Positions 1-7,599 of a stretch of DNA of 10,868 nucleotides are shown piece after piece; positions within the stretch are counted from its first letter, which is position 1; each line of letters opens with the position of its first letter. Where the stretch lies: positions 1-10,868 of the forward strand of contig JALLOL010000068.1 of NCBI GenBank assembly GCA_027717875.1, in the 5' to 3' direction. The notes under the pieces are model-generated. The model worked only from the letters and a program-made list of their open reading frames with translations, was not told the DNA's origin and did no database searches. Source of the stretch: Acidobacteria bacterium AH-259-L09 (GTDB lineage: Bacteria; Acidobacteriota; UBA6911; RPQK01). The translations under genes were made by a program, and so were the position numbers.

Positions 1-1
1 G

Positions 2-1474
2 GTCCTGCTGATTGAAGACAGCCCAGGAGACGCTCGGCTGATTGGGAGTTTGCTCGCTAAAGCGAGGGTCACCCAGTTCGATCTCAAGTGCGCCGAGCGG
101 CTCTCGACTGGGCTGAACTACCTGGCCGAGGGAGGGATCGAGTTAGTTTTGTTGGATCTTTCAATGCCGGAGAGCCAGGGGCTTGATACGTTCACCAAGG
201 TGTACGCGCAAGCCTTGGGAGTGCCCATCGTGGTCCTTACAGGGCTGGACGATGAAGACTTTGCTGTTCAGGCGGTGCAAAAGGGTGCACAGGACTATCT
301 GGTTAAGGGTAATAAGTTAGGTCGCGACTTCCTGGTGCGCTGCATCCGCTGTGCCATCGAGCGGCACCGCCTAATGGTGGAATTGGAACAGCGAGAGCAG
401 TTACAGCTGCCGGCAAGCGAGGCCAAGCTACGCAAGATCATAGAAGGGAATGCCGACGGGATCATCGTTGTGGATAAGAATGGAATTGTACGTTTTGTCA
501 ACCCGGCAGCCGAAGCCCTTTTTGGCTACAAAGCAGAGCGACTCTTCGGGGAATTGTTCGGCTTCCCTGTTGTGGGAGGTGAAACAACGGAAATTGACAT
601 TGTCCACAGGGGTGGAGAAACAATCAAAGGGGAAATGCGAGTGGTGGAAACCGAGTGGGAAGCTGAAACTGCCTACCTCGCGTCAATTCGGGATATCACC
701 GACCGCATACGGGCGGAACAAGAAATCCAAGAACTGAACGAAGAGCTTGAGCAGCGAGTGATTAACCGCACCGCACAACTGGAAGTCGCCAACAAAGAAC
801 TGGAAGCCTTCAGCTACTCCGTCTCGCACGACTTGCGCGCTCCGCTTCGCCATATGAGTGGTTTTGTGGAGTTACTGAAAAAACAGGCCGCTGCATCCCT
901 GGATGAAAAAGGTCGCCGCTATGTAGGGATTATCGAGGAGTCAGCAGGGCGAATGGGCCATTTGATTGATGACCTCCTAGATTTTTCACGCACGGGACGG
1001 GCTGAAATACAAAAGTCCGTGGTGAGTCTCGAACAGCTCGTTAAAGAGGCACGGCATGAGTTAAGCCAGGAGACGGAAGGACGAAATATTGTTTGGGAAA
1101 TTGGCACCTTGCCTGAGGCGTACGCCGACCGTTCGATGCTGCGGCTTGTGCTGGTTAACGTTATTTCCAATGCGCTGAAATTCACCCGATCCCGAGAGAA
1201 AGCGCAAATCGAAATCGGATGCGCCTCCGCTAACGAAAATGAGACTGTGATCTTCATTCGGGATAACGGCGTTGGGTTTGATATGAAGTATGTCCATAAA
1301 CTCTTCGGCGTGTTTCAACGCCTGCACCGCAAAGAAGAGTTCGAAGGTACCGGCATTGGGCTTGCCAATGTCCATCGCATCATTCATCGCCATGGCGGCC
1401 GAACCTGGGCAGAAGGTTCCGTCGATGGCGGTGCGACCTTTTACTTTTCTCTCCCCAAGTCACAACAGGGATAA
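2..1474 (+). CDS. Sensor histidine kinase with N-terminal receiver domain (REC-PAS-HisKA-HATPase), 5'-partial
   Basis: This is a cytoplasmic two-component sensor kinase without any visible membrane segment. The frame is open from base 2 and already encodes a receiver beta-1 strand with the acidic pair (VLLIEDSP; E at 14-16, D at 17-19), so the gene begins before the window; the in-frame TTG at 50 is internal. Numbering from that TTG, the receiver has phospho-acceptor D36 (LVLLDLSMP), T64 and K86. A PAS domain lies at about 125-222, then a short coiled coil, then a HisKA domain with phospho-His H260 (SHDLRAPL). The HATPase domain has an N box around N374, a G1 box DNGVGF at 405-410 and a G2 box GTGIGL at 433-438. 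All catalytic motifs look intact. The stop is 3 bases before the response regulator gene, its likely partner. An N-terminal receiver suggests it is itself an intermediate in a phosphorelay. The ligand is unknown. Confidence 0.93.
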   Translation, partial: VLLIEDSPGDARLIGSLLAKARVTQFDLKCAERLSTGLNYLAEGGIELVLLDLSMPESQGLDTFTKVYAQALGVPIVVLTGLDDEDFAVQAVQKGAQDYLVKGNKLGRDFLVRCIRCAIERHRLMVELEQREQLQLPASEAKLRKIIEGNADGIIVVDKNGIVRFVNPAAEALFGYKAERLFGELFGFPVVGGETTEIDIVHRGGETIKGEMRVVETEWEAETAYLASIRDITDRIRAEQEIQELNEELEQRVINRTAQLEVANKELEAFSYSVSHDLRAPLRHMSGFVELLKKQAAASLDEKGRRYVGIIEESAGRMGHLIDDLLDFSRTGRAEIQKSVVSLEQLVKEARHELSQETEGRNIVWEIGTLPEAYADRSMLRLVLVNVISNALKFTRSREKAQIEIGCASANENETVIFIRDNGVGFDMKYVHKLFGVFQRLHRKEEFEGTGIGLANVHRIIHRHGGRTWAEGSVDGGATFYFSLPKSQQG

Positions 1475-1477
1475 ACC

Positions 1478-1978
1478 ATGAAAGAACCGAAATGCATTTT
1501 ACTGGTTGAAGACGACGACAAGGATGTGGAACTAACGTTGGAGGCTCTTGAAGAATACCATCTCGCCAACCAGGTAATTGTTGTCCGCGACGGCGAAGAA
1601 GCCCTGGATTATCTATATCGGCGAGGGAATTTCAAAACGCGCCCCGAGGGCAACCCGGTTGTCGTGCTACTTGACCTGAAACTGCCCAAAGTCGATGGGT
1701 TGGAAGTGCTGCGACAAGTGAAATCGGATACGCAATTGAAAATGACTCCGGTGGTAGTGCTCACCTCTTCCCGTGAGGATCAGGACCTGGTCAAAAGTTA
1801 CAAACTTGGTGTAAACGCCTACGTGGTGAAGTCGGTTGATTTCCAACACTTTGCTGAGGCGGTCAAGGACCTCGGTTTATTCTGGGTCCTCCACAACCAG
1901 CCTCCGCCGGGAAGCGTGGAAAAAGCGGATAGCCATCAGATTATGGAGAAATTGCCCATTGAAAACAGAGGATGTTGA
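1478..1978 (+). CDS. Single-domain response regulator, Rcp1-like CheY family
   Basis: A 166-residue stand-alone receiver protein with no DNA-binding or enzymatic output domain. The acidic cluster is E11-D13, the phospho-acceptor is D66 (LLDLKLP), the switch Thr is T96 and the conserved Lys is K118. The long alpha-2/beta-3 loop (YRRGNFKTRP) and the extended C-terminus are typical of the Rcp1 type, which commonly partners phytochrome-like and related histidine kinases. The residue after K118 is Ser where Pro is usual, a small departure. An AGGG at 1467-1470 stands 7 bases before the ATG. The gene follows the kinase by 3 bases and shares one or a few bases with the next gene, so translation is probably coupled. 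Its role would be to take phosphate from the upstream kinase and pass it on, or to act by protein-protein contact; that role is inferred. Confidence 0.92.
   Translation: MKEPKCILLVEDDDKDVELTLEALEEYHLANQVIVVRDGEEALDYLYRRGNFKTRPEGNPVVVLLDLKLPKVDGLEVLRQVKSDTQLKMTPVVVLTSSREDQDLVKSYKLGVNAYVVKSVDFQHFAEAVKDLGLFWVLHNQPPPGSVEKADSHQIMEKLPIENRGC
1967..1971 (+). promoter_or_regulatory. Ribosome binding site deciding the start of the cyclase/HD-GYP gene
   Basis: AGAGG directly abuts the ATG at 1972, which is too close to serve it, but lies 6 bases before the in-frame ATG at 1978. This favours 1978 as the start. The upstream stop (TGA, 1976-1978) and this ATG then share one base, a standard arrangement for translational coupling. 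Confidence 0.55.
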
Positions 1979-4212
1979 TGAAATCGCTGTTGCGTATTCT
2001 CCATCTGGAAGATGATCCGAATGACGTGGAACTTGTCCAGTCCATGCTTGGCGCGGAAGGCATAGCTTGCGACGTAGTACGCGTTGAAACGCGCGCTGAT
2101 TTCCTTGCTGCTGTCAAACAGGATGGATTTGACCTGATCTTTGCAGACTATAGGCTTCCCTCCTTCGATGGGATGACCGCGTTGGCAATCGCTCGGGAAA
2201 AGTGCCCCGATGTGCCCTTCATTGTCGTCTCCGGGACACTGGGCGAAGAACGCGCGATCGAGAGCCTCAAGACCGGTGCGACGGATTATGTTCTTAAAGA
2301 GCGGATGTCAAGACTTGTCCCCTCGCTGCGTCGAGCATTAAGTGAAGCCGAGGAGCGGAGCGAGCGCAAGCGAGCCGAGAAAGCTCAACAAAAGTTGCTT
2401 CTCGCAGTCGAACAAACTGATGATGTGATTTTCATGACCGAATTGGATGGACGGATTACCTATGTGAATCCCTCCTTTGAAAGGGTTTACGGATTTTCAA
2501 AGGAAGAAGCCCTCAGCAAGACGCCTAGCATAATCAACAGTGGCAAAATGGGCAGAGATTACTATAGCAGGTTCTGGAAAACGATCCTATCGGGTAAGCC
2601 GCATTGTGACGAACATGTCAATAAGTCAAAAGATGGGCGTTTTGTGACAGTGGTCTCGACTGTTAACCCACTATTCGATAGCCAGGGAAAGGTACTCGGC
2701 TTTGTTGGCGTTCAGAAGGATGTTACGGAACGCAAGCAGGCGAAAAAAGTGGAAGAGGCGTTTTACTCCACCACGGATGCCTCGGTCGCTGAGCTGATCA
2801 TGGAAAAGCAGCTTGACACCGAAAAAAGAACAATCAGTGTCCTGTTTTCCGACCTGAAAGACTTCACACAGTTCTCAGAGGAAAGAAGACCCGAGATGGT
2901 CATTACCGACCTCAACAGACTGCTCCAGGAAATGGAAACCATCCTTTTGGATTACCACGCACACATCGACAAGTATCTTGGTGACGGGATCATGGTCGAG
3001 TTCGGGGCTCCCGTTGACTACGAAAGACACGCCCTGTTAGCCGTTGTGGCAGGCCTCAAAATGCAAGAGCGAATTGTCAAGGGAAAATTCCCCTGGCAGA
3101 TGCGCATCGGGATCGCCACCGGAGAATCCATCATTGGTCTGATCGGCCATCAGCGCCAGACTTACACCGCCATCGGAGACGTGGTCAACTGGGCCTCAAA
3201 GATCCAAAAAATGTGCGCTCCCGAAATGGTCACCGTGAATGCTTCCACCTACGAGGAGGTCAGCCGGTTTGTCGAAGCGCGAAGAAAGACTGTTTTCTCC
3301 TTCAGTGAATCCGATGATCCCGAATTTGTGGAGAAGATTACTCATTACTCGACCCTGCTAGATGAAACGCCGGACGATGTTGACCTGCTGAAGAAGGTTG
3401 GGTTGCTGTTTCTGGAAGCCAATGACATCTTTCAGGCTCACGATCATCTCCTCAAGGCCGCTCAGATGGATCCTGAGGACGATAAGATTAAACTCGCCTA
3501 CGCCGAGGCCACTTTGAAGATGCAGGAAATGGATGAGGTTTCTATGCGGGGCAAGAAAAACAGACTTCACCTTTACGAGGTTCTAGGTCTGAAGAACCCT
3601 CTGTTGGACAGGGAAAAGATTCCTCAGAAGCTTTACGATAAGTATTACCGGGAAGTGGAGAAAGCCCTTGACTACCCGGAAGATATTGTTTTGCCGGTGG
3701 AAGCAACGGATGGCTCGATTGGTCATTCGCGGGTTGTTGGCTTTCTATCTTACGCCTTGGCCGATGCACTAGACCTCGCCCCTCAGGAGAAAATAGAAAT
3801 TTTGCGGGCGGGCTATCTGGCAGACATTGGCAAGGCAATTATCCCCCACCATCTCCTGAACCGCCCCGGAGGTTTGAGTAAGAATGAGTATGAAGAAATC
3901 GCTAAACACCCCGGAGAATCGGTCCGTGTCCTGAGGAAAATGGGCTATCAGAATGAGTCCCTTTTCGAAATTATTGACGCCACACACGAGAATTTCAATG
4001 GATCGGGCTATCCCGTCGGCCTTTCGGGTGAGGATATACCCCTCGGTGCTCGTATCGTGGCTGTAGCGGATACCTACGATGGTCTTACGTCTTGGCGCCC
4101 CTACCGGGATCGATGGGACTATCGGGCGGCCTTCGCAGAGATGAAAAGAGATATGGAAAAGGGAAAGTTTGACCCCAAGGTGGTGGAGGCTTTCGAAAGA
4201 CTGCTGTGGTGA
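1978..4212 (+). CDS. REC-PAS-class III nucleotidyl cyclase-HD-GYP multidomain signalling protein
   Basis: A 744-residue soluble protein (746 if the ATG at 1972 is used). Numbered from 1978: a receiver at 5-120 with phospho-acceptor D57 and K107; a PAS domain at about 137-256 ending in the usual DVTERK; a class III adenylate/guanylate cyclase domain at about 282-443; a TPR-like helical stretch at about 461-518; and an HD-GYP domain at about 578-744. In the cyclase domain both metal Asp residues (D292, D336), the Lys before GDG (K332), D401 and N404 are present, while the usual transition-state Arg is Lys (K408). The HD-GYP domain keeps H583, D616, H644, H672-equivalent H670, the GYP triplet 677-679 and D698. 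However, the HD pair reads Ala-Asp (A615), and the HH pair reads Thr-His (T669). By family, cyclases make cAMP or cGMP and HD-GYP proteins hydrolyse c-di-GMP or related dinucleotides. Whether either site is active here is uncertain. A receiver at the N-terminus makes it a plausible output for the two upstream genes. Confidence 0.9.
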   Translation: MKSLLRILHLEDDPNDVELVQSMLGAEGIACDVVRVETRADFLAAVKQDGFDLIFADYRLPSFDGMTALAIAREKCPDVPFIVVSGTLGEERAIESLKTGATDYVLKERMSRLVPSLRRALSEAEERSERKRAEKAQQKLLLAVEQTDDVIFMTELDGRITYVNPSFERVYGFSKEEALSKTPSIINSGKMGRDYYSRFWKTILSGKPHCDEHVNKSKDGRFVTVVSTVNPLFDSQGKVLGFVGVQKDVTERKQAKKVEEAFYSTTDASVAELIMEKQLDTEKRTISVLFSDLKDFTQFSEERRPEMVITDLNRLLQEMETILLDYHAHIDKYLGDGIMVEFGAPVDYERHALLAVVAGLKMQERIVKGKFPWQMRIGIATGESIIGLIGHQRQTYTAIGDVVNWASKIQKMCAPEMVTVNASTYEEVSRFVEARRKTVFSFSESDDPEFVEKITHYSTLLDETPDDVDLLKKVGLLFLEANDIFQAHDHLLKAAQMDPEDDKIKLAYAEATLKMQEMDEVSMRGKKNRLHLYEVLGLKNPLLDREKIPQKLYDKYYREVEKALDYPEDIVLPVEATDGSIGHSRVVGFLSYALADALDLAPQEKIEILRAGYLADIGKAIIPHHLLNRPGGLSKNEYEEIAKHPGESVRVLRKMGYQNESLFEIIDATHENFNGSGYPVGLSGEDIPLGARIVAVADTYDGLTSWRPYRDRWDYRAAFAEMKRDMEKGKFDPKVVEAFERLLW

Positions 4213-4216
4213 GAGG
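4213..4216 (+). promoter_or_regulatory. Ribosome binding site favouring the ATG at 4221
   Basis: GAGG, within GAGAGGG at 4211-4217, lies 4 bases before the ATG at 4221. The alternative GTG at 4206 has no comparable site, although it would add an Arg to the signal peptide n-region. Confidence 0.4.
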
Positions 4217-4220
4217 GCTG

Positions 4221-6479
4221 ATGTCTGGTCTCATTCTCTCCGTGTTTTTTGCCGGATTGCTCTTCGCCGCGGATTTGGAGAAGGTTGCTCGAGAGGCCGT
4301 GGACAGCAAGCGCTTTCGCGAGGCGTGCGACCTCTACATCCAACTATCGGAGCAAGATCCGGCGAACGTCGACTATGTGCTGTGGATAGGCAGACTCTCG
4401 GGGTGGCTGAAGGATTACGCCACCGCCACCCGGTTCTATGACCGCGCCCTGGCCCATGAACCGCAAAACGCTGACGCTCTTGTCGGAAAGGCTAACGTGC
4501 TGATGTGGCAGCAGCAATTTCAGGCAGCCCGCGAGCTCCTATCACGGGCCCAGCGAATTGCGCCAAAAAGCACGGATGTGCTACTGGCACTGGCCAGATA
4601 CTACTATTACCAGGGGCGCGCCAAAAAGGCCAGGGAGCACGTCCAGCGGGTGCTTACCATCGACCCCGGGAACAAAGAAGCTGAAGAACTTCACTCGCAC
4701 ATCACGCTACCTCAAGAAATTGTAAAAGACGAGCCAGAAAACATGGATGTCCTTTTGGAACTAGCGCAAACCATGGCGTGGTCGAGGGAGGATGAACGCG
4801 CTTTTAAGCTGTATGATCGGATTTTAAATTTAAAACCGGACCATGCTGATGCCCTTCTGGGGAAAGCCTTCCTCCATAGTTGGCGCAAAGAATACCAGGA
4901 GGCTGAAGATTTATTCCAGGAGGTTCTTCGCTTAGCTCCAGAATATCCAGATGCCTATCGAGGGTTGTCTCGTTTGCTGGTTTGGCAAGGAAGGAGTGAT
5001 GAAGCGCGGGCGTTCTTACAGAAGCGGGCAGATGCGTTACCCGAAAATGAGGGCATCCTCGCCTCCTTGGCTCAGATCTATTTCGAGGAAGGGCGGCCTG
5101 GCCAAGCCATTCCTCTGTACCAGAAACTGGTTAAGGAACATCCTTCTGATGTGAATCCCCTCATGGCACTAGCCCGTGCCTATCGAGGGCACGGAAAACT
5201 GGATCAATCAGCCAAGATCCTGCAACGAGCAAAAGAACTTGCTCCGGAGCGCTTGGAAATCCAGGCGGAACTGGGCCAAGTTTACGCACAAGCTTTCCGC
5301 GTGGATGATGCGATTACAGAGCTTGAAAAGGTCATCGCCCTCAGAACAAGTAATGTTGATGATTATGTTACCTTGGGCAGGGTCTACGCTTATAGGAGCC
5401 GGATTGAGGATTCAAAAAGACTCTACCAGGAGGCCCTGAAAAAGGACCCTGAAAACCTGGATGCCTTAAACGGTTTAGCTCGAAGTCAAGGGTATGCCCG
5501 CCAATGGAAAAAATCTGACCTGACATTTTTAAAGGTGTTAGAGATTGACCCTTTGAATGTTGAGGCACGGCAAGGTTTAGATCGGCTAAGGCACCTGAGT
5601 GCACCGGAACTCACGATACAGTATAAATTCTCACGAGCACCCACTGAAGATCCTGAGGAGCCAGGCTTAGACTTCATAGGTGCCCTGGCAGATTTCAGGT
5701 ATAAGTGGAATCCAGATTCAGCTATTTGGCTGAGATTTGGCCGATTTCAGTTAGTGGATCGAAACCTGGAAACTGGGCAGAAAGATATTCGGGCGGACAG
5801 CAAAGAGTACGGGTTAGGAGGGCGGCTGCGCTTTCTGAGTGATTTCAGTGTTTACGGCCGAATGGATCTGATACGTTTTTCTGAGCGGGGTGGTGCCAGA
5901 CTCAACCGCCCCAATGCCGCTCACTTTGCGGGTTTTGCTGTTGTCGATTATGAGAAGGGCAAGCATTTATGGGCATTGACTTTTTCTAAACAGGTTTTTC
6001 TCATCGAGTCAGATCAAGACAATATTTGGGATCCGGTATCCCTTCAGGGATACTCAGTCTCAGAAGATGTTGATTGGAGCGATGAATTCTCCACTCTTTT
6101 CCAAGTAGGCCAAGACTCCTTTTCTTATCTTTCTGAAAACCGATTCGACACCTTAACCAGATTGCGTTACCGGCCACAGTCACTCCCAGCACTACTATTG
6201 GAGGCCCAATCGCGTTACCGGGATGATCCGGCAGAATGGAACCATACCGGGTTTCTGAAGATGCAGGCAACTTTCCCAAGATGGAATGTTGATTACGAAC
6301 TGGGGTATTCCCTTGATCACGATACCTTTACCAACACCACTGGCCATGAGTTCAGTGCTTTGTTCTCGTTCAGGATCGGTAAAGGGTTGCGGTTCTATCA
6401 GGAGATATCCCATAGAAAGGACTATGAGTTTGAGGGCTCACTTATCGATTTCAATACCCATTTGGGTTATACGTTTTAA
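4221..6479 (+). CDS. TPR-repeat outer-membrane beta-barrel protein, probable polysaccharide export or surface porin
   Basis: A 752-residue exported protein. The first 17 residues form a short hydrophobic signal peptide (cleavage near LLFA-A). A run of TPR motifs fills about 18-455, seen as repeated pairs such as ALVGKANVLMWQ...A...L and spacings of about 34 residues ending in DP or AP. From about 460 to the end the sequence changes to alternating hydrophobic and polar strands rich in Tyr, Phe and Trp and closes with a terminal Phe (HLGYTF), which is the usual outer-membrane barrel signature. The layout of periplasmic TPR scaffold plus C-terminal barrel is shared with exopolysaccharide secretion proteins such as PgaA, PelB and BcsC and with YaiO-type barrels; no closer assignment is possible by eye. 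A GTG at 4206 would give a 757-residue product with Arg in the n-region. It sits between signalling genes and exosortase genes in the same operon, consistent with export of a matrix or glycan. Confidence 0.85.
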   Translation: MSGLILSVFFAGLLFAADLEKVAREAVDSKRFREACDLYIQLSEQDPANVDYVLWIGRLSGWLKDYATATRFYDRALAHEPQNADALVGKANVLMWQQQFQAARELLSRAQRIAPKSTDVLLALARYYYYQGRAKKAREHVQRVLTIDPGNKEAEELHSHITLPQEIVKDEPENMDVLLELAQTMAWSREDERAFKLYDRILNLKPDHADALLGKAFLHSWRKEYQEAEDLFQEVLRLAPEYPDAYRGLSRLLVWQGRSDEARAFLQKRADALPENEGILASLAQIYFEEGRPGQAIPLYQKLVKEHPSDVNPLMALARAYRGHGKLDQSAKILQRAKELAPERLEIQAELGQVYAQAFRVDDAITELEKVIALRTSNVDDYVTLGRVYAYRSRIEDSKRLYQEALKKDPENLDALNGLARSQGYARQWKKSDLTFLKVLEIDPLNVEARQGLDRLRHLSAPELTIQYKFSRAPTEDPEEPGLDFIGALADFRYKWNPDSAIWLRFGRFQLVDRNLETGQKDIRADSKEYGLGGRLRFLSDFSVYGRMDLIRFSERGGARLNRPNAAHFAGFAVVDYEKGKHLWALTFSKQVFLIESDQDNIWDPVSLQGYSVSEDVDWSDEFSTLFQVGQDSFSYLSENRFDTLTRLRYRPQSLPALLLEAQSRYRDDPAEWNHTGFLKMQATFPRWNVDYELGYSLDHDTFTNTTGHEFSALFSFRIGKGLRFYQEISHRKDYEFEGSLIDFNTHLGYTF

Positions 6480-7299
6480 TACGGTTCTGATCGGGTTGCT
6501 GGGGATCGGCTCGTTCGGGTACGCCGGTGATTTCCACCGGGTTTTAGCGCAAGAGTGCCGGCAGATGTCCTGGACGTTACAGGGTGGATCCTTCCTAGAG
6601 GGTCAGATTCTGGTGCCGCGTGTCAACTTGCCGGAGCGCTTACAGGCTCCTGATGGGTTTGGGTATCGCGCTTATTTGATCTGGAGCGGGGAGGTCAATG
6701 AAATTGATGATGGCGTCCGGCAGATCACCCTCTCACAGGAAGAAGTAGTCACTGAGATAAGAAGTGAGCACTTTTGGACAGAGCGGGCCACGGGCTTTCT
6801 CTACACCGCTGTCGCAGAAGTGACGGAAGTTTTCCAAAAGTCAAAAGGCCCGTTCAGGCTTTCGGGTATCCGCTCAGATCCCGTTGACTATACAGGAACG
6901 GGAGGATATTCCCAGGCCGGGTGGGCATTGTTTCAGATGGTGTGTCAAGGAGGATCCGCTAAGCGAAAGATTGCCTTTTTTGCAGGGGCTGAGGCAGTGC
7001 CCCCAGGTGAGCCGCGAGATGTTGAACTCTGGAAACAGAAGGGGGAAGTCCGGCTTGTGCGATTGGGGACAGTGGGAGGCCATGGGATTGAAGGCAATGG
7101 CGGAGGCAATCTCCTTAACGGTCTGGCTATTACAGGGGGGGATGATTGGCAGGGCAATAGCGGGGAACTTTGGGATGTCCAGGTCCACACCCTGCCAGAA
7201 AACGATCACCGAGAATCCTGGATACTCAGTTTTGACCCTGTTTTAGAATGGGTATTCCCCTGCTGCATTGTGGCGGAATTCCTGTTAAGCAACCGATAG
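6424..7299 (+). CDS. Secreted protein of unknown function, resembles N-terminal surface-protein domains
   Basis: The chosen start is an ATG at 6424 giving 291 residues. AAAGG at 6416-6420 stands 3 bases before it. The frame overlaps the end of the beta-barrel gene by 56 bases; no ATG, GTG or TTG closer to the barrel stop retains the whole signal peptide. Residues about 8-34 are a hydrophobic export signal with possible cleavage near FGYA-G (34) or VLA-Q (42). The mature part is rich in beta strands, Gly and Trp. Its order of motifs, YRAYLIWSG at 81-89, a helix-like AEVTEVF at 131-137, GWALFQMV at 166-173, FFAGAEAV at 185-192 and NGLAITGGDDW at 232-242, recalls a common extracellular N-terminal domain of bacterial surface proteins with the pattern 'AYLYWSG ... 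advT ... GWsLvvvY ... dG'. That resemblance is from memory, not a search. There are cysteines at 45, 174, 280 and 281, and no C-terminal anchor. Function not recognised. Confidence 0.7.
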   Translation: MSLRAHLSISIPIWVIRFNTVLIGLLGIGSFGYAGDFHRVLAQECRQMSWTLQGGSFLEGQILVPRVNLPERLQAPDGFGYRAYLIWSGEVNEIDDGVRQITLSQEEVVTEIRSEHFWTERATGFLYTAVAEVTEVFQKSKGPFRLSGIRSDPVDYTGTGGYSQAGWALFQMVCQGGSAKRKIAFFAGAEAVPPGEPRDVELWKQKGEVRLVRLGTVGGHGIEGNGGGNLLNGLAITGGDDWQGNSGELWDVQVHTLPENDHRESWILSFDPVLEWVFPCCIVAEFLLSNR

Positions 7300-7303
7300 G
7301 TGA
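7298..7303 (+). promoter_or_regulatory. Ribosome binding site for the small exosortase-substrate-like gene
   Basis: AGGTGA overlaps the TAG stop of the preceding gene (7297-7299) and stands 5 bases before the ATG at 7309. This makes 7309 a better start than the GTG at 7300, which lies inside the site itself. Confidence 0.6.
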
Positions 7304-7308
7304 AAATT

Positions 7309-7599
7309 ATGAGATTTTTAAAATTGATCAGAAGCACGCTGTTACTCCTATCTTTCCTTGGATTGTATTTGACGACCCAGATAGGCTTTCTACCCGTTGA
7401 TGGGATGGTTCAGGTGGCTTATGCTGCCCAAAAGGGGAAAAAGCCCAAAAAGCCCAAAAAGCCCAAAAAGCCCAAAAAACCAAAGAAGGCTCCACCCACA
7501 ATTCCAGAGCTTCCTGCTGGCCTACAGTACGGATTGGGAGCCGGGGCTTTGGGACTAGCCTACGTTCTTATGAGAAACCGAAAGAAAGACAATGAGTAG
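7309..7599 (+). CDS. Small secreted Lys-Lys-Pro repeat protein with PEP-CTERM-like sorting tail
   Basis: A 96-residue protein in three parts. Residues 1-39 are a Sec signal peptide (basic n-region, Leu-rich core, cleavage near AYA-A). Residues 41-63 are extremely basic: five Lys-Lys-Pro units at 44-58, then KKAPP. Residues 64-93 form a tripartite sorting tail: an I-P-E-L-P-A-G motif at 65-71, a hydrophobic helix at 72-88, and a basic end at 89-93 (RNRKK), followed by D-N-E. Exosortase substrates carry a short Pro-containing motif, a membrane helix and a basic cluster at the extreme C-terminus; the motif here (PELPAG) departs from the common VPEP form. The mature chain between the two cleavage points would be only about 25-30 residues. 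Its 3' end overlaps the exosortase gene by 8 bases. The inferred role is dedicated substrate of that exosortase, perhaps a polycationic carrier that binds an acidic glycan. Starting at the GTG at 7300 would add three residues. Confidence 0.82.
   Translation: MRFLKLIRSTLLLLSFLGLYLTTQIGFLPVDGMVQVAYAAQKGKKPKKPKKPKKPKKPKKAPPTIPELPAGLQYGLGAGALGLAYVLMRNRKKDNE
7438..7482 (+). repeat. In-frame 9-bp tandem repeat encoding Lys-Lys-Pro
   Basis: Four perfect copies of AAAAAGCCC run from 7438 to 7473, followed by a fifth degenerate copy (AAAAAACCA) at 7474-7482. Each unit is three codons, so gain or loss of copies would lengthen or shorten the basic segment without breaking the reading frame. Confidence 0.95.

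Noticed and set aside
6286..6423. Extended start of the secreted-protein frame at 6286
   Set aside because: It would overlap the barrel gene by almost 200 bases and put about 46 extra residues before the signal peptide, which would block its use as an export signal.
6874..7246. Overlapping open frames on both strands within the secreted-protein gene
   Set aside because: They are side effects of the composition of the real gene; none has a ribosome binding site, signal peptide or recognisable domain.
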